Of a DNA stretch of 64,000 bases, positions 1-11,800 are shown piece after piece (the stretch's first letter is position 1; the number at the start of each line of letters is the position of its first letter). The position numbers and the translations under genes were made by a program. The notes under the pieces are model-generated. The model ran no database searches. It worked only from the letters and a program-made list of their open reading frames with translations, and was not told the DNA's origin. The DNA comes from Heligmosomoides polygyrus polygyrus. Lineage: Eukaryota; Nematoda; Chromadorea; Rhabditida; Heligmosomidae. Location of the stretch: contig OX377203.1 of NCBI GenBank assembly GCA_947396885.1, forward strand, positions 6,448,001 through 6,512,000, written 5' to 3'.

Positions 1-300
1 ACTTATTCTCTCTATCTTCCCTACGCGTTCTTCACTGTTATTGTTTTTCCTCTTTCTTTCCTACCACCTCTCTACCAGGCTGTCCTGTCTCTCCTCTCTT
101 GCTCTTCTGTCTCTACCACTTTCCTCTCCTTGCCTCTCTAAGCACTATCTGTCTTTGATTCTCATTCTCTGTCTCTCACTCTACTAGTCTCTCTTTCTCT
201 CTACGTCAGCGTCTCTCTCTCTCTGTTTCTCTGTCTTCTTATCTTCTCATCAGTTTCGCTCTGCCTCTCTCCGTCTTAATCTCTCTTCCTTTTCTCTCTC

Positions 301-331
<31 letters not shown>

Positions 332-895
332 TAATTTTCTTCCTGTCGCAGTCTATCCATGTTCCTCTTTCTGCCCATATGTCTCATATCTCGCATTGCT
401 TCCCTAACTCTCTCTTCACCCTGTCGCTCCATCTCTGTCACTCTTCTTCCCGTTCCTCTACCAGTCTGCCTGTCCTCCCTCTTATCTCTTTAGAATTTTC
501 CCATTATTTCTGTAAGCAAGGATTTTCTTCCATTCCTTCTCTCGCTTTCTCTTCTTCCCACACTCGTCCTTCTCTTCCTGTCCGCGTTCCTATGAAAGCT
601 CTGCCTATACTTCTTGTTATCCCTCTCTCTTTCTTCCTTTCCCCGTCTTTTTCCATTCTCTTTGTTATTTTCTCTACTGCTATCTCTCACCCTTACCTCT
701 GCATCTCCTTTCCCTTTTCTCACCACGTCCTTCTCCCTGTTGGCAGCTCTTCCTCGCTGTCTTCAGCTGTCACCTATTTTCTCTCCCTGTCGCTTTCCTG
801 TCTATCTCCATCCCCTGATCCCAGTCTCTCTCTTTTTGCCTTAGTTTGTCTCTCTATCCTTCTCGCTTTCGCCCTACTTATATCTCCCTCTATTT
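1..895. repeat. Pyrimidine-rich low-complexity tract
   Basis: The plus strand is almost entirely C and T, with long (CT)n runs near 297-332. The open frames here are translations of low-complexity DNA rich in Ser, Leu and Phe and have no domain. I see no gene. The tract continues after the SINE insertion (1175-1390). Confidence 0.8.
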
Positions 896-1170
896 ATGGA
901 CGCATATGGCGTAGCCGGAGAAGGCGCCGGCTGTCGCGTGCACCCGATACCAGGTTCCTGGTTCCCGCCCAGGCCAACCAAGCCTTCCATCCCTGCATGG
1001 TCGGTGAATTGGTACCTGACTTGTCTGGGAAAATAGAGCGCTGACCTGTTCATCGTCTGGCCACAAGTCATTGTATGGCCATATGCGCATTCAAATCGCC
1101 CCCACGATATCCTGTAGAAGTAGGATGCATGGCGCATCCCAAGATGGATTGAGTAACGCCGCCCTTTATC
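896..1170 (+). mobile_element. tRNA-headed SINE, copy 1
   Basis: This is a roughly 270-bp repeat shared with 1728-2005, 34437-34735, 58692-58973 (inverted) and, diverged, 63135-63425. The head carries a pol III A-box-like TGGCGTAGCCGG and a degenerate B box around CAGGTTCCTGGTTC. The body (GGTCGGTGAATTGGTACC, CTTGTCTGGGAAAATAGAGC) is collinear in all copies. It sits in the CT-rich tract. I see no clear target duplication for this copy. Confidence 0.7.
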
Positions 1171-1174
1171 CTTT

Positions 1175-1390
1175 ATCTTTATCCTATGTTTATCCTCTAT
1201 CTCCCTCACCTAACCTCTTCTCTATCTCTTTTCTCCGTCGTACATCCGCTTCTTTTTCTCGATAAGCTGTATCCCTCCCTCTCCCTCTTCTTCTAGCTCT
1301 TCCTCCTCCCTGTCCATTTGACTTGGCACCTCTGCTTTTTATTTCTGCTCCGTCGTCTTTTTTTCTCTTCCTCCCCTCGTCTATTTATAC
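1175..1390. repeat. CT-rich tract, continued
   Basis: The same pyrimidine-rich low-complexity sequence resumes after SINE copy 1. There is no gene signal. Confidence 0.6.
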
Positions 1391-1727
1391 CATTTTCACG
1401 TAGAATTGGACACTTTTCAAATTAAATTGGACAATTCTAAGTGAGTCTAAGAATTTGGAAATCAATTTGAACGTTTTCCAAATCGAAATGACCGTTAGGC
1501 AGGTTAAACTACAGACTCCCTAATATGGTTGGAATAATTTTTTGTTCGAGGAAAATTTGGTATAACATTTTTGAAGTTTTAATTCACTCCCAATAAGAGG
1601 ACACAGCGTTTGAGATTTTATAAAAATTTTATTTTTTGAGGAAAAACAGTGTCTTAAAGCTTGTTTTGAATAGCAGGAAGGCGGCCATTTTTTATCGCCA
1701 AAATACAGATTACGCCGTTCTCCCGTC

Positions 1728-2005
1728 CGAAGGGCGCGTGTAGCGCAGTCGGAGGAGGCGCCTGCTGTCGCGTGCACCCGATACCAGGTTCCTGGTTCGG
1801 ATTTCCTGCCCACTCCAACCAAGCCTTCCATCCCTGCGAGGTCGGTGAATTGGTACCAGACTTGTCTGGGAAGGATAAAGCGCTGACTTGTTTATCAGCT
1901 CTCCAACCCAAACACGCATTCAGAACCGCCTCCACGACATCCTGTAGAAGTAGAATGCGTGGCGCATCCCAAAAGGGATTGAGTAACGCCGTCCTTTATC
2001 CTTTT
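1728..2005 (+). mobile_element. tRNA-headed SINE, copy 2, with target duplication
   Basis: The head GGGCGCGTGTAGCGCAGTCGG contains an A box (TAGCGCAGTCGG), and CCTGGTTCGGATTT is a B-box-like sequence about 50 bp on. The element ends in a CTTTATCCTTTTATTTTA tail. The flanks share TCCCGTCCGAA on both sides (about 1720-1730 and 2014-2024), an 11-bp target-site duplication. This points to copying by a LINE. It is nested in FB-A copy 1. Confidence 0.85.
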
Positions 2006-2401
2006 ATTTTATCCCGTCCGAAACTTCGCGATTTTTATTCGATTGATAGCAAAACTTCTGTTTATATGCAGTTTCACACCTCCAAAAAACGGTGCAACAT
2101 AAACAATTGTAAAAAACACACACATCCTAATTTTCCTGCTGCATTTAAGCAGTATTTACACTATCAATCAAATAAACATCGCTACTTGCTTTTCGGGTGC
2201 ATGGCGCGATCCAGTCTTTTAATACACTACATGATTGCTGCCTTCAAAACAAAATTTAATTTATAAATTTATTACACACTTTGTTGGAGAAGGTGAGCTA
2301 CTGAACACAAAAAAAACTATTCTAACCATCTTAGTGAGTCTGTAGTTTAACTTGCCTGAAGGTCATTTCGATTTGGAAGAGTTCGCTTTGATGTCAAAAG
2401 T

Positions 2402-2876
2402 CTTACCAGGAAACTATCTCATCGGTAGGTCGGAACGGCCCAATGTTGTATATGGACAGAATCGCCTCTTTCTGGGAAACAACAACATGCAAATATCTCA
2501 ACCCCAATACAACTCAGCCCCGAGTTAGGGACGACGTAAGTTGGGTCGTTGGCGGCGTTAACCCTCTGCCTGCGCGCGAAGGGCGAGTTCAAGTTGGCTG
2601 GAGACAGCGATCATGGGGATTACGCCGCCCCTCTATCCACTGCACCACCACCGCTCGCTCGATATCGCTGTTACCAGCCAACTTGAGCGCGCCCTCAGCG
2701 CGCAGGCAGAAGGTTAACGCCGCCAACGGTCCACCTTCCGTCGTCCCTAACTCTGCGCAGAGTTGTACTGGAGTCGAGATACCTGCATTTTGTTGTTTCC
2801 CAGAGAGAGGCGATTCTGCCCATATCCAACACTTGGGCCGTTCCGACCTACCGTTGAGATAGTTGCCTGCTTAGGC
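2402..2876. mobile_element. Foldback family FB-D, copy 1
   Basis: Long inverted repeats run inward from CTTACCAGGAAACTATCTC on the left to its near-complement at 2856-2876. Inside are GGTAGGTCGGAACGGCCC and the complementary GGGCCGTTCCGACCTACC. The arms are about 200 bp with a short loop. On the minus strand an A-box-like TGGTGCAGTGGATAG lies near the loop. It is inserted in the right half of FB-A copy 1. Confidence 0.8.
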
Positions 2877-2935
2877 TGCTTAGAAAAGTATCGAATTTGA
2901 CGTGAAAAGTGTGCAATTCAACGTGAAAATGGTAC

Positions 2936-3840
2936 ATATCCGTCTCCCTGTTTCTCTCCATCTATCTATTGATCTGTCCTTTCCTTGCTCCCCGTATCGT
3001 TCTAGCTTTGTCGTTGTTGTCTTCATAACCAGGCTACCGCTAGCTGTCTTTCATTCTCTTCTGCTTGTCGCTTTCCCTTTTTCGTTCAGGCCCGATCTAT
3101 TCATCGCCGGTTTACATCGCACGAGCGATGGCATGTATGGTGCCCAGTAGAGCGATCGTTGCGATCGGTGGACCCGCAGGCTGAGGAGATCCCCTGGCCT
3201 TTGGAAGCTCCGTGTCGCGCCACAGGCACCGGAGGGTCCCAGATGTTACCTAACAGGGACTGTCGTTGCTATCGCTTTTGTGGCTGACTATGAACAGTCC
3301 CTTGCATCTGTCCTTCACTGTGGAACCCCTCGACCATCTCTCTAGAACCGTGGCAGGAGTTCCATGCTTAAGCCCACTACAACCTGCAACGAATGGTCGT
3401 TCCGTCGAGAGAACCTTCATGGGAATAAGCTGAAATCCTTGCCGCCAACCCTCTCGCTTGCGCTCGCTTCTTGCCTCGCTGTCGTTTTAGCTGTTCAAGT
3501 GTCTCTCACACACATTCATACTGCATTTCTCCCGCGCGATACCGACATCGGTAGCTCGACCTTCCAATCGATAGCCATTCTTCTCATGTTGCGCCGTTCC
3601 CCATCGCAATAGTATAAACTGAAAACAGCGCATCTGATTCACTCGTCCATTATGGTTCTCCGTCTGTCGATACGGTTCCCCAACGTGACGCTTCGTTCCG
3701 CATGGCGGGACCCTCCTTATTATTCGTTGACACTCGCGAATCAAATCGCCAGCGACGAGTTGTCCGTCAAGAATTAAACGAGTTCTCTCACAGTACCCAG
3801 GCGGTCGTTGCGGGACTACTTCCTTCGTCAGAACTTCAAC
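2936..3840. other. Intergenic sequence, no gene recognised
   Basis: CT-rich DNA (2940-3080) is followed by unique-looking sequence with no recognisable protein or RNA gene. The segment 3755-3835 is an inverted match to 4925-5035: both contain the CGCCTGGGTACTGT core and the GACGAGTTGTCC core in opposite orientation. They could be the ends of one old foldback into which the FB-B elements inserted. Confidence 0.5.
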
Positions 3841-3842
3841 CG

Positions 3843-4355
3843 ATAGGGCCTGTTCATACTTCACGACGAAGCGACTGTAAAACATATAAACTGTTTCTCG
3901 TGCAAAACATGCAAATCGATTAAAACCGAGGATTACCGCCGAAACCTGTTTCATACTCGAGCGCTGGCGCTGTCGTTTCTGTCGCTCCCGTCGCCTGTTC
4001 ATACTACGCGCCGGCGACAGGAGCGACTGTGGCGACGGACGGAGTGTGGTGTACGCAATCACACCATGGTGCGGTAGTGTTCAAAGGAAACTATTCTGCT
4101 ATTCAATTAGATCTAGGTAAGGCATGCTATTATACTTCTTTTGAGTGCCATATTGATGATGTGGGTAATATGACTGTTTGATAGTATGTGTCGACTGATT
4201 GACTGACTTGAACAAATAGGCGTTATGGTGCAGTTACGTACAACACACTACGTCCGTCGCTCCAGTCGCTCTTGTCGTCTGTTCATACTTTCCGGGCGCT
4301 GCCGTCGCCGTCACTCTTTTCGCTGCTGTCGCGAAGTATAAACAGGCCCATAGGG
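3843..4355. mobile_element. Short foldback FB-B, compound copy
   Basis: The left end is GGGCCTGTTCATACTTC and the right end is GCGAAGTATAAACAGGCCC. Internal inverted blocks (GCGCCGGCGACAGGAGCGAC against its complement near 4258-4300) flank a 170-bp AT-rich centre. It appears to be one or two FB-B units, one inside the other. No coding potential. Confidence 0.7.
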
Positions 4356-4417
4356 TGCGCTTGGTGGTGAGACCGTCGGCGGAATTTTTCGTTTTTCTTT
4401 GCCTTTTTCAGCTTAAG

Positions 4418-4546
4418 CCCTAGTTTATACTTGCGCCGCCACGCGGCACGGAACCACGAACGCCATAGATATCAATTTTCGTGCCGCCCGGTCGATATCT
4501 ATCCCAACCATCGTGCCGCAGCGGCGCAAATATAAACTAGGGCTAA
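4418..4546. mobile_element. Short foldback FB-B, copy
   Basis: This hairpin runs from AGCCCTAGTTTATACTT to its complement at about 4530-4546, with GCGCCG at the arm base and a CGATATCTATCCC core. It closely resembles the copy at 9744-9884. Confidence 0.8.
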
Positions 4547-4549
4547 GCC

Positions 4550-5125
4550 GTGTTCATTTTTGGTTTCTTCAGTATATTCGTGATTCTCGTCCTAGTTGTA
4601 ACATCCTTTTTTCTCCGTCATTTTTCCGCTTTATTCAGATATCAAAACGGTTAAACGGTATCGCAACAATCGAAAAACATTACGAGAAATATAGCGAACG
4701 AAAGAGGCAAGAAGCAAAAGGTCACCAAGAAATGTGAAGTTACGAAGGAAATTGCGAAACGGCATACAAAACGCGAAAATGGCGGAGGAAGAAAAAAGAT
4801 ATGTACGACTAGTACGAGAAATACGAGTGTACCAAGGAAACCCAAAATGAATACGATAAAACGGCTTAAATTGAAGAAAAAACTGAAAATTCCACCGACT
4901 ATCTCACCCTCGAGCACTCTGTCAATTGGCGAGCTGGTGGATCAGGTAGTCGCGCAACGAGCGCCTGGGTACTGTAAGACAACTCGTCCAATCTTTGAAC
5001 ACATCGCTACGCTTGGCGATTTAGTCGCAGGTGACATTAACAGCATTGCTGTGTCCTTTTTTTGCTGTGTCTCTACCTTTCATTATTGTTGTCTCTCCCC
5101 TTTCTCAACTTTTATCGTATCTATG
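4550..5125. other. Intergenic sequence between FB-B and RTE
   Basis: The first 300 bp are purine-rich on the plus strand. After that comes the 4925-5035 segment that is inverted relative to 3755-3835. The last 80 bp are CT-rich. No gene is recognised. Confidence 0.4.
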
Positions 5126-5126
5126 T

Positions 5127-8100
5127 CCCAAGACCCACGGATCTCCCTCGATAGAGAGCCTTCGGGTTCTCTTGCTAAGAGGGATCTCGGGCCGCTTGTC
5201 GCAGGGCCACGTGGCGCGTCCCCGGGTGGTGGATAGGGGAATTAAACGCGAACCAAATGCGACCGTGTACTGCCCATAGACGCAGGTGGGATGCAGGGGA
5301 TGGACTCCTTGCTCCTGCTGTGTCGGGTCGACGCGTTCCTTGTGCGTGGGAGCGGCATGTTCGTGCACAGTGTGCGCGGACGTGTCCGTGACTGTGCGGA
5401 TTGTAACTGTGTCGGCTCGGCCAAAAGCTTGCACTCGGTAGACTGGGAGTACATCGTAAGGCGATTCGAGGCCGCCTCAAAAGTCTCGCCCCGTCCCTTC
5501 GGGCAGTCTGGCTGGCTGCCCGGAGTTCTTCGCCCGCACGACAGAGCCCGACTAGCTACCCGTGTGTATTCAAGTCAAAAACAGCAGCACTAAAGGGCCT
5601 CATTCCCCTGACCCCGAAAGAGCCCCCATTTCTGCAGCGATGGGAAGGACGAGTACGGAGAGGCTGCTAAAATCTCAGGGCCTAACCAGGCTGCGCAAAT
5701 TGAGAAGGACTAGGATGACGATCTGTACTTACAACGCCCGCACGCTTGCATCGGAAGCTTCCGTCGAGGACCTGATGATGCAAGCCAGGAAAATCAAGTA
5801 CGACGTCATCGGACTGACCGAGACGAGAAGACACCACCCCCTGCACGCCGCCTACGACTCCGGAGAAGAACTGTTCCTCGGAACATGCGACAGCAGAGGA
5901 GTAGGCGGCGTTGGTGTCCTCGTCAACACGCACTTGGCCATGAACATCGATTCGTACGAGTCTCTGACAACCCGAATCGGACGTCTGCGACTGAAGCGAT
6001 GTGGTTCCGTGCCAGCTTTGACTGTATTCGTCGCGTATGCCCCAACATCCGACTACGACGACGAAGCGGTCGAAGCCTTCTACGTGGAGCTGGAGAAGTT
6101 CTATAAGGAAGATCACACCTTCTACAAGGTGATCGTCGGCGACTTCAACGCCAAAATCGGACCGCGAAGGTCGCCGGAAGAACTCCACATCGGAACCCAC
6201 GGTTTGGAGTGGAACGAGCAAGGTGAAAGGCTGTCTGAGTTTATCATGTCGACCAAGACCATCCATGGAAACTCGCAGTTCCAGAAGCCTCCCTCCCTAC
6301 GATGGACCTGGGAATCTCCCGGTGGCCAGTTCCACAACGAGATCGACCACATCATCTTCAACCGCAAATATTGCCTGACCGACGTCTCCGTTGTCCCCAA
6401 GTTCTACACGGGATCGGACCACCGCCTCCTTCGCGCGAGGTTCCGCTTTTCGCGTCAAGGAGAGAAGGCCGCGAAGTTCAAGAAGAGGAGTCCCAGAACG
6501 ACCATCAACTGGGACCTCTACACCTCTCTTGCCGGTCTTTGGGAAGATGCCGTCATGGACAACGTCGACGAGGAATACGACCGCTTCGTGCACCATCTCC
6601 ACGATAGTGCTAAGGGAGCCGAGAGCTTGAAGACCACCAAGAGACGTCTGTCTCCGGAAACTCTCGAGCTGATACGCCAGCGTGGAGCAGCACGAGCGTC
6701 AGGCAACCACCAACTGACGTCGAGCTTGCGAAGCTATGCAGAGAGGCGATAAAGGAGGATCTTAAGGAGAGAAGGGCGGAAGTGTTGGCTGAAGCTGCAG
6801 AGGCAGGGTTGAGCATCCGAAATGCCCGCCGGAACTTCGCCAACTTCAAGACCAAGATGACAGCTCTCCGACGTCCCGACGGAACCGTCACCTCTTCCAG
6901 AAGGACCATGGAGAGGGTCATCCACGACTTCTACTCCGATCTCTTCGATAGCCACGTCCACCTGCCCCCATGCCATCTTCCGCACGATGGATACGTCGTC
7001 CCCTCTGTTCTCCCTTCCGAGATCCGACACGCCATCTCGTCGGTGAAGAAACGTACAGCACCCGGTCCCGACAGGATCAGACCCGAACACCTGAAGAACC
7101 TCCCGCCAGCGCTCATCAACACCCTGGCGCGGCTCTTCACACGTTACCTGTCGGAGTGCAAGGTTCCATCTCAGTGGAAGACCAGCAGAACCGTCTTGCT
7201 GTACAAGAAGGGAGACGTGCACGACATTGGCAACTATCGCCCGATCTGCCTGCTGTCCGTAGTCTACAAGCTGTTCACTCGAGTTATCCTGAATAGGATT
7301 AGCAGAACGCTGGACGAAGGACAGCCATGCGAGCAAGCAGGATTTCGGAGAGGATTCAGCACGATCGACCACATACACACCATTACGAAGCTCATCGAAG
7401 TGTCGCGAGAGTACAAGCTGCCGCTGTGCCTTACGTTCATTGACACGAAGAAGGCATTCGACTCCGTCGAGACTGAAGCGGTCATGGAAGCCCTGCTCAC
7501 TCAGGGCGTTCCTACTCAGTACATCAGAGTCCTTCGAGAGCTGTACAGTGGATTCACGACCAAGATCTCACCATTCTACAACGACGTCGTCGTCGACGTG
7601 AAGAGAGGGGTTCGGCAAGGGGATACCATATCCCCGAAGCTCTTCAGCGCCACTCTCGAAAACGTCATGCGCGAACTAGAATGGGAAGACATGGGAGTGA
7701 AGGTCGACGGCCGGCAACTACATCATCTTCGCTTCGCTGACGACATCGTGCTCATAACACCGAGCATCAGCCAGGCGGAGCGAATGCTGGCCGACTTCGA
7801 TCGTGTATGTGGAAGCGTTGGACTCCAGCTGAATCTTACGAAGACGATGTTCATGAAGAACGGATGGGTTTCTGATGCCCCATTCTCGCTCAACGGAACG
7901 AACATCTCCGAATGCTCCAGCTATGTGTATCTGGGTCGCGAAGTCAACATGGCCAACGACCTAGCACCAGAGCTGAGCAGGAGGAAAAGAGCGGCTTGGG
8001 GAGCTTTCAAGAGCGTCGAAGAAGTCGCGAAGAAGACGAAGAACGTCCGACTCCGTGCCCACCTATTCGACTCCACTGTTCTTCCTGCCCTAACATACGC

Positions 8101-8576
8101 CTCAGAGACCTGGGCTATACGAAAGCAGGATGAACACGCGATCAGCGTCGCGCAGCGTGGAATCGAGAGGACGATGCTCGGAGTGAAACGACTCACGCAA
8201 GTGAGAGAAGGCCTCCGGAGTTCCGAGCTTCGCCGACGTTCGAAGATCAGAGACGCTGTCGCGTGGGCCAAGTTGTCGAAAATTAGGTGGGCCGGCCACG
8301 TAATGCGCTTCGCAGACACCCGCTGGACGAGAGCCATCACCGACTGGATTCCGCGGGATGTCAAAAGAACACCAGGACGCCCACCAACGCGTTGGTCGGA
8401 CTTCTTCGTTAAAGCCCTGAACGACCGATATGACGCTCTTCGTGTCCCTCGAGCGAGGAGGATCCATTGGACCACTCTGGCACGCGACAGGGACGAATGG
8501 AGACGCTGCTGGCACCCGCTCGAGCAATTCGATGATCAACGGGACGACAGGTGATACAGGTGATACAGGTGATGTC
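5127..8576 (+). mobile_element. RTE-type non-LTR retrotransposon, nearly full length
   Basis: This is a LINE with a single long coding region for an apurinic-type endonuclease followed by a reverse transcriptase, with no gag-like ORF, as in the RTE clade. The 5' boundary is set at CCCAAGACCCACGGATC because the same sequence recurs inverted at 23586-23635. The 3' end is short direct repeats (GGTGATACAGGTGATACAGG) right after the stop codon, the usual short-satellite tail of RTE elements rather than poly(A). It lies just upstream of the Gln-rich gene in the same orientation. Truncated relatives are at 42665-42940 and 56640-56860. Confidence 0.85.
5562..8554 (+). pseudogene. RTE endonuclease-reverse transcriptase ORF, one frameshift
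   Basis: The first frame runs to 6752 and holds the endonuclease: GLTETRR (catalytic Glu), a [10 protein letters not shown] strand, YAPTS, VIVGDFNAKIG and SDHRLLRA (Asp-His) in the expected order. From about 6722 the reading continues in the next frame to 8554 and holds the reverse transcriptase: [33 protein letters not shown] (first catalytic Asp), GVRQGD and [10 protein letters not shown] (catalytic Asp pair). A single base appears to be missing near 6720, where the two frames overlap at the linker. All other motifs are intact, so the copy is young. The likely start is the ATG at 5641 (MGRTS) or 5562. TKKAF has Thr where many RTEs have Tyr. Confidence 0.85.
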
Positions 8577-8678
8577 CCAAGACCCCGTTTATACTACTCG
8601 CCGACTACGCAATGCCATGTATAGTGGCGAAATTGATCGATCGCTTCGCTCGACACCGAAGTATAAATGGGCCCTAAT
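8577..8678. mobile_element. Short foldback FB-B, copy
   Basis: The arms are ACCCCGTTTATACTACTCG and its complement, ending CGAAGTATAAATGGGCCC, with a TTGATCGATCG centre. It abuts the RTE tail. Confidence 0.7.
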
Positions 8679-8780
8679 ACTCTTTAAGCATTCCTTGTAG
8701 TTCTGCTCTTCATTGGTCATAGTTGTATGCACAAGTGACCTCAATCCATCGTCGTAACCAGGTGTAACAGTGGTACATTT

Positions 8781-8782
8781 AG
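8781..8782 (+). promoter_or_regulatory. Putative spliced-leader acceptor of the Gln-rich gene
   Basis: GTACATTTAG ends at 8782, 47 bp before the first ATG of the Gln-rich frame. The frame is open upstream but carries no conserved sequence. A TTTAG acceptor at this distance fits trans-splicing; an upstream coding exon is the alternative. Confidence 0.45.
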
Positions 8783-8829
8783 CGACCCATCTATCGCCTC
8801 GGGACCACATTGAAGAGACAGCGGAACGG

Positions 8830-11800
8830 ATGAACAACCTGAGCTTCTCAGATCGAGCGAGCCAGATCAGCTACCGCTCATCCAGTTCGAACCCACCGCC
8901 ACCATCTGGCGTTTACGTCGGCTATCCGACTCCGGTGGTTCAATATCAAGTTGGAGAGGATGTTACGTGAGTTGGATTCTTTTTGTGGTCGAGATGGAGC
9001 TCATAGCGCTTTCCTAGTTGGGAGGAGACGTCTGCATGAGCGGTTATCGCGTCCTCATCATTCAATTTGGCCACTAAACATCCAACGATCCATAAGGCCC
9101 TTTTTATTTTCCGTGTCGCGCAGCGATGGAAAATAAAAAGGGCCTCATGGATCGTTTAGTGTGCACGCGATACGCGACGCGACGAGTGATAAGCTCCCAT
9201 ATCGATCCATTTTGTCGCGTGATTGACGCAGGAGCTTATCATCACATCGCGTCTCGTCGCGCGCACCCTAAAGGCCCATGCACACTTCTGCGACACCGCG
9301 GCGCGGCAAGTGGGACAACGGCTACCTCCGCGAAATCCGGCGGTCGCGGCGCGGGCGCGTTAGAGCACCGTTTTAGGCAACGGGACCGACGTCTCCGTGG
9401 ATGCCACGCCGCCAGGAATGGTTTGAACTATTCCAGCCGACAGTCGCTATTCCGTTCTATGTGTAGAAACTTCAAAGCGAAAGTTTCGCCGGAGTATATC
9501 GGAGGCGAAAGTGTGCATGCCCCCTCCCTGCGGCACGTGTCGCAGTGTCGCGCCGCGGCCGTCGCGGTCCTATGCTTCATCATGGCCGCGCCGCGCTGTC
9601 GCAGAAGTGTGCATAGGCCTTCAGTATGCTCGCGATGTACGACGCGATGAGTGATAAGCTCCCATATCAATTCATCTTGTCGCGCGATTGACGTAGGAGC
9701 TTATCATCACACACACACTGTCGTGCGCACACTAACTATCCTTTAGCCCTAGTTTATACTTATGCCGCCACACGGCGCGACGTCATGATTGCCATAGATA
9801 TCGATCTATTGCGCCGCGCGGTCGATATCTATCCCGACCATGATGCCGCGCCACGCCGCGATGCAAGTATAAGCTAGCGCTGGGTTAACGTGATTCATTC
9901 CGGACAGCGGGCGTCGACGCCGGGCGACGCGATCAATCGATTCGGCCTCATTGCGTGGCCATCGCGTCGGGCCGCGACGAAGTATAAACGGGCCTTAGAC
10001 CTCGGAGTAAAGTCTGATGCCCCTTGCAACCTAGTTTGGCACAAAACTAGATATAACTAGTAGTTGTTACAGGTACGCTCCATATCAGCAGCAAGTGTAC
10101 GTGCAGTCGACTCCGGTCATGGCAGCAGCCGCACCTGTCGAAATGTACGGCCCGCAGCCGACGATAGTGATGCCGCTTCAGCAGTCGGTCCAGATGATGG
10201 CATGTCCTCAAACTCAAGACTCGATGGGCAGCAACTCTCAGACGTCTCAAGATCTCTCACAGATGATTCCTGTACAGCAGACCGAATACGTGCAGTACCC
10301 CGTCCAACAGTACCAGCCAGCGCAGCTTGTCAGCTGTCCGCCACCTCAGCAATATCAGCCAGTCCAGCAGGCCGTCTATCCCACTCAGTACCAGCAGGTC
10401 ATCTACGCTCAATCGCAGCCATATGAGCAGCAAATAATACGGCAGCCGATGATACAACAGCCACAGCCGCCGCCGACGATTGTGCAGGCGATACAGCCAG
10501 TAGTCCAACAGTCACTACAGCCCATGCAGACCGTAATGCAGCAGCAGCAGCCACCTCAACCGCCTCTGCAGCAATACACGACGACCGTGTACCAGACGAC
10601 GGTCCAGCCTCAACAGTACCAAATGCAGCCGCAACAACAGCCGCTACAGCCTATGGTAGAGCAGACAGTGCACATCCAGTCGTCTGTCTATCAGCAGCAG
10701 CCGCCTCAGAAGGTGCATTATCGGACGGCAGTACCGATGGGACCACCTCATCTGCAGCATCAGCAACAACAACAACAACAACAACCGCAGCACATGACAC
10801 CGTCAGGGTATCAGCCGACTAACTATGGGCAATGGGTGAGTGATCTGTTGTTCTTCTGGCATACTCAGCCGCTGATTGGTTAAAGAAATGTTCCAGACGA
10901 CGGGTGCAGCTCAGTGCAACGACAGTATTAGTGAGGCTGAAGAAGGCAGTGAGCCGAACGATTCGTTGGACATGCAGCCAACTACGATACAGCGGCCTGT
11001 TAGCATCTTCCCTCCCTACTTAGGTAGGTGATTTGTGTCAACTAGTTCCTTTTTATATGATTTTTACGTGAAATCGGACACTTCCCAAATCAAACAGGGC
11101 AATGCTCAAACCAAATGTAACTCTTTTCAAAGCATGTTTGACGCTTCTGAAATCAAGCTGAACATCTGCCAAATCAAGGCGTGTCAGTATGTGTAGTGAC
11201 CCCTTCGTGTATAGTGGATGGTTGGTTCGTGGCTGGGTCTGAAATCTGACATGCGGAGCTTGGCCAGGCCTCCATGCCGGCTGCCCACAGATCTATCCAC
11301 ACACAACCTTTCCCGGTCGTTACCGACCGGCTCAGAGAGGTTCAAATCCCTTACCGGGCTCTCTGTCTGATGGCTCATTACTCGCTTCCGGAGAGGGATG
11401 ATCGCTTCAATCTGAAAGCAGAAGGTTCCGGCTTCGTACTGCACCAATAAGTGACAACTTCCAACGATACTTCCGGCTTGCTGACCAGTTCACGGACACA
11501 GCACGCTGCAGTGTATATAAAGGTTTATCTATAGCTACACTGCATTGGAACGGAGAGTCTATGCAGACAACTACTGCTTGGAGTGGAATGGGTGCCATAC
11601 CTGCGGTGTTGGCTTAGCGGGGAGTGCGCCCTTGAGCGATGACTCAGCTAGCGGCGACGCTAACAAACATATGCGCAGACCTCCTCCTTGGACGCAGGGT
11701 TGGCGGGGAGATGCTTGCCTCTCCTGGTCCCTAGAATCCTTTCCGGAACTTGGCTATGCTGTTTGGGGACTCTGCCGGGCCGAGGGAGACTTAGGATTGG

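Larger units (their letters stand above)
1395..2935. mobile_element. Foldback family FB-A, copy 1 (interrupted)
   Basis: The left end at about 1395 has the family's phased motif, AATTGGACACTTTTCAAATT and variants. The right end at 2885-2935 has the complement form (GAATTTGACGTGAAAAG). In between are an AT-rich body and the family's internal module. The copy is split by a SINE (1728-2005) and by an FB-D element (about 2402-2876). No coding capacity is seen. Confidence 0.65.

Noticed and set aside
379..1044. 221-codon open frame on the plus strand
   Set aside because: It is a translation of CT-rich low-complexity DNA that runs into a SINE, with no conserved domain.
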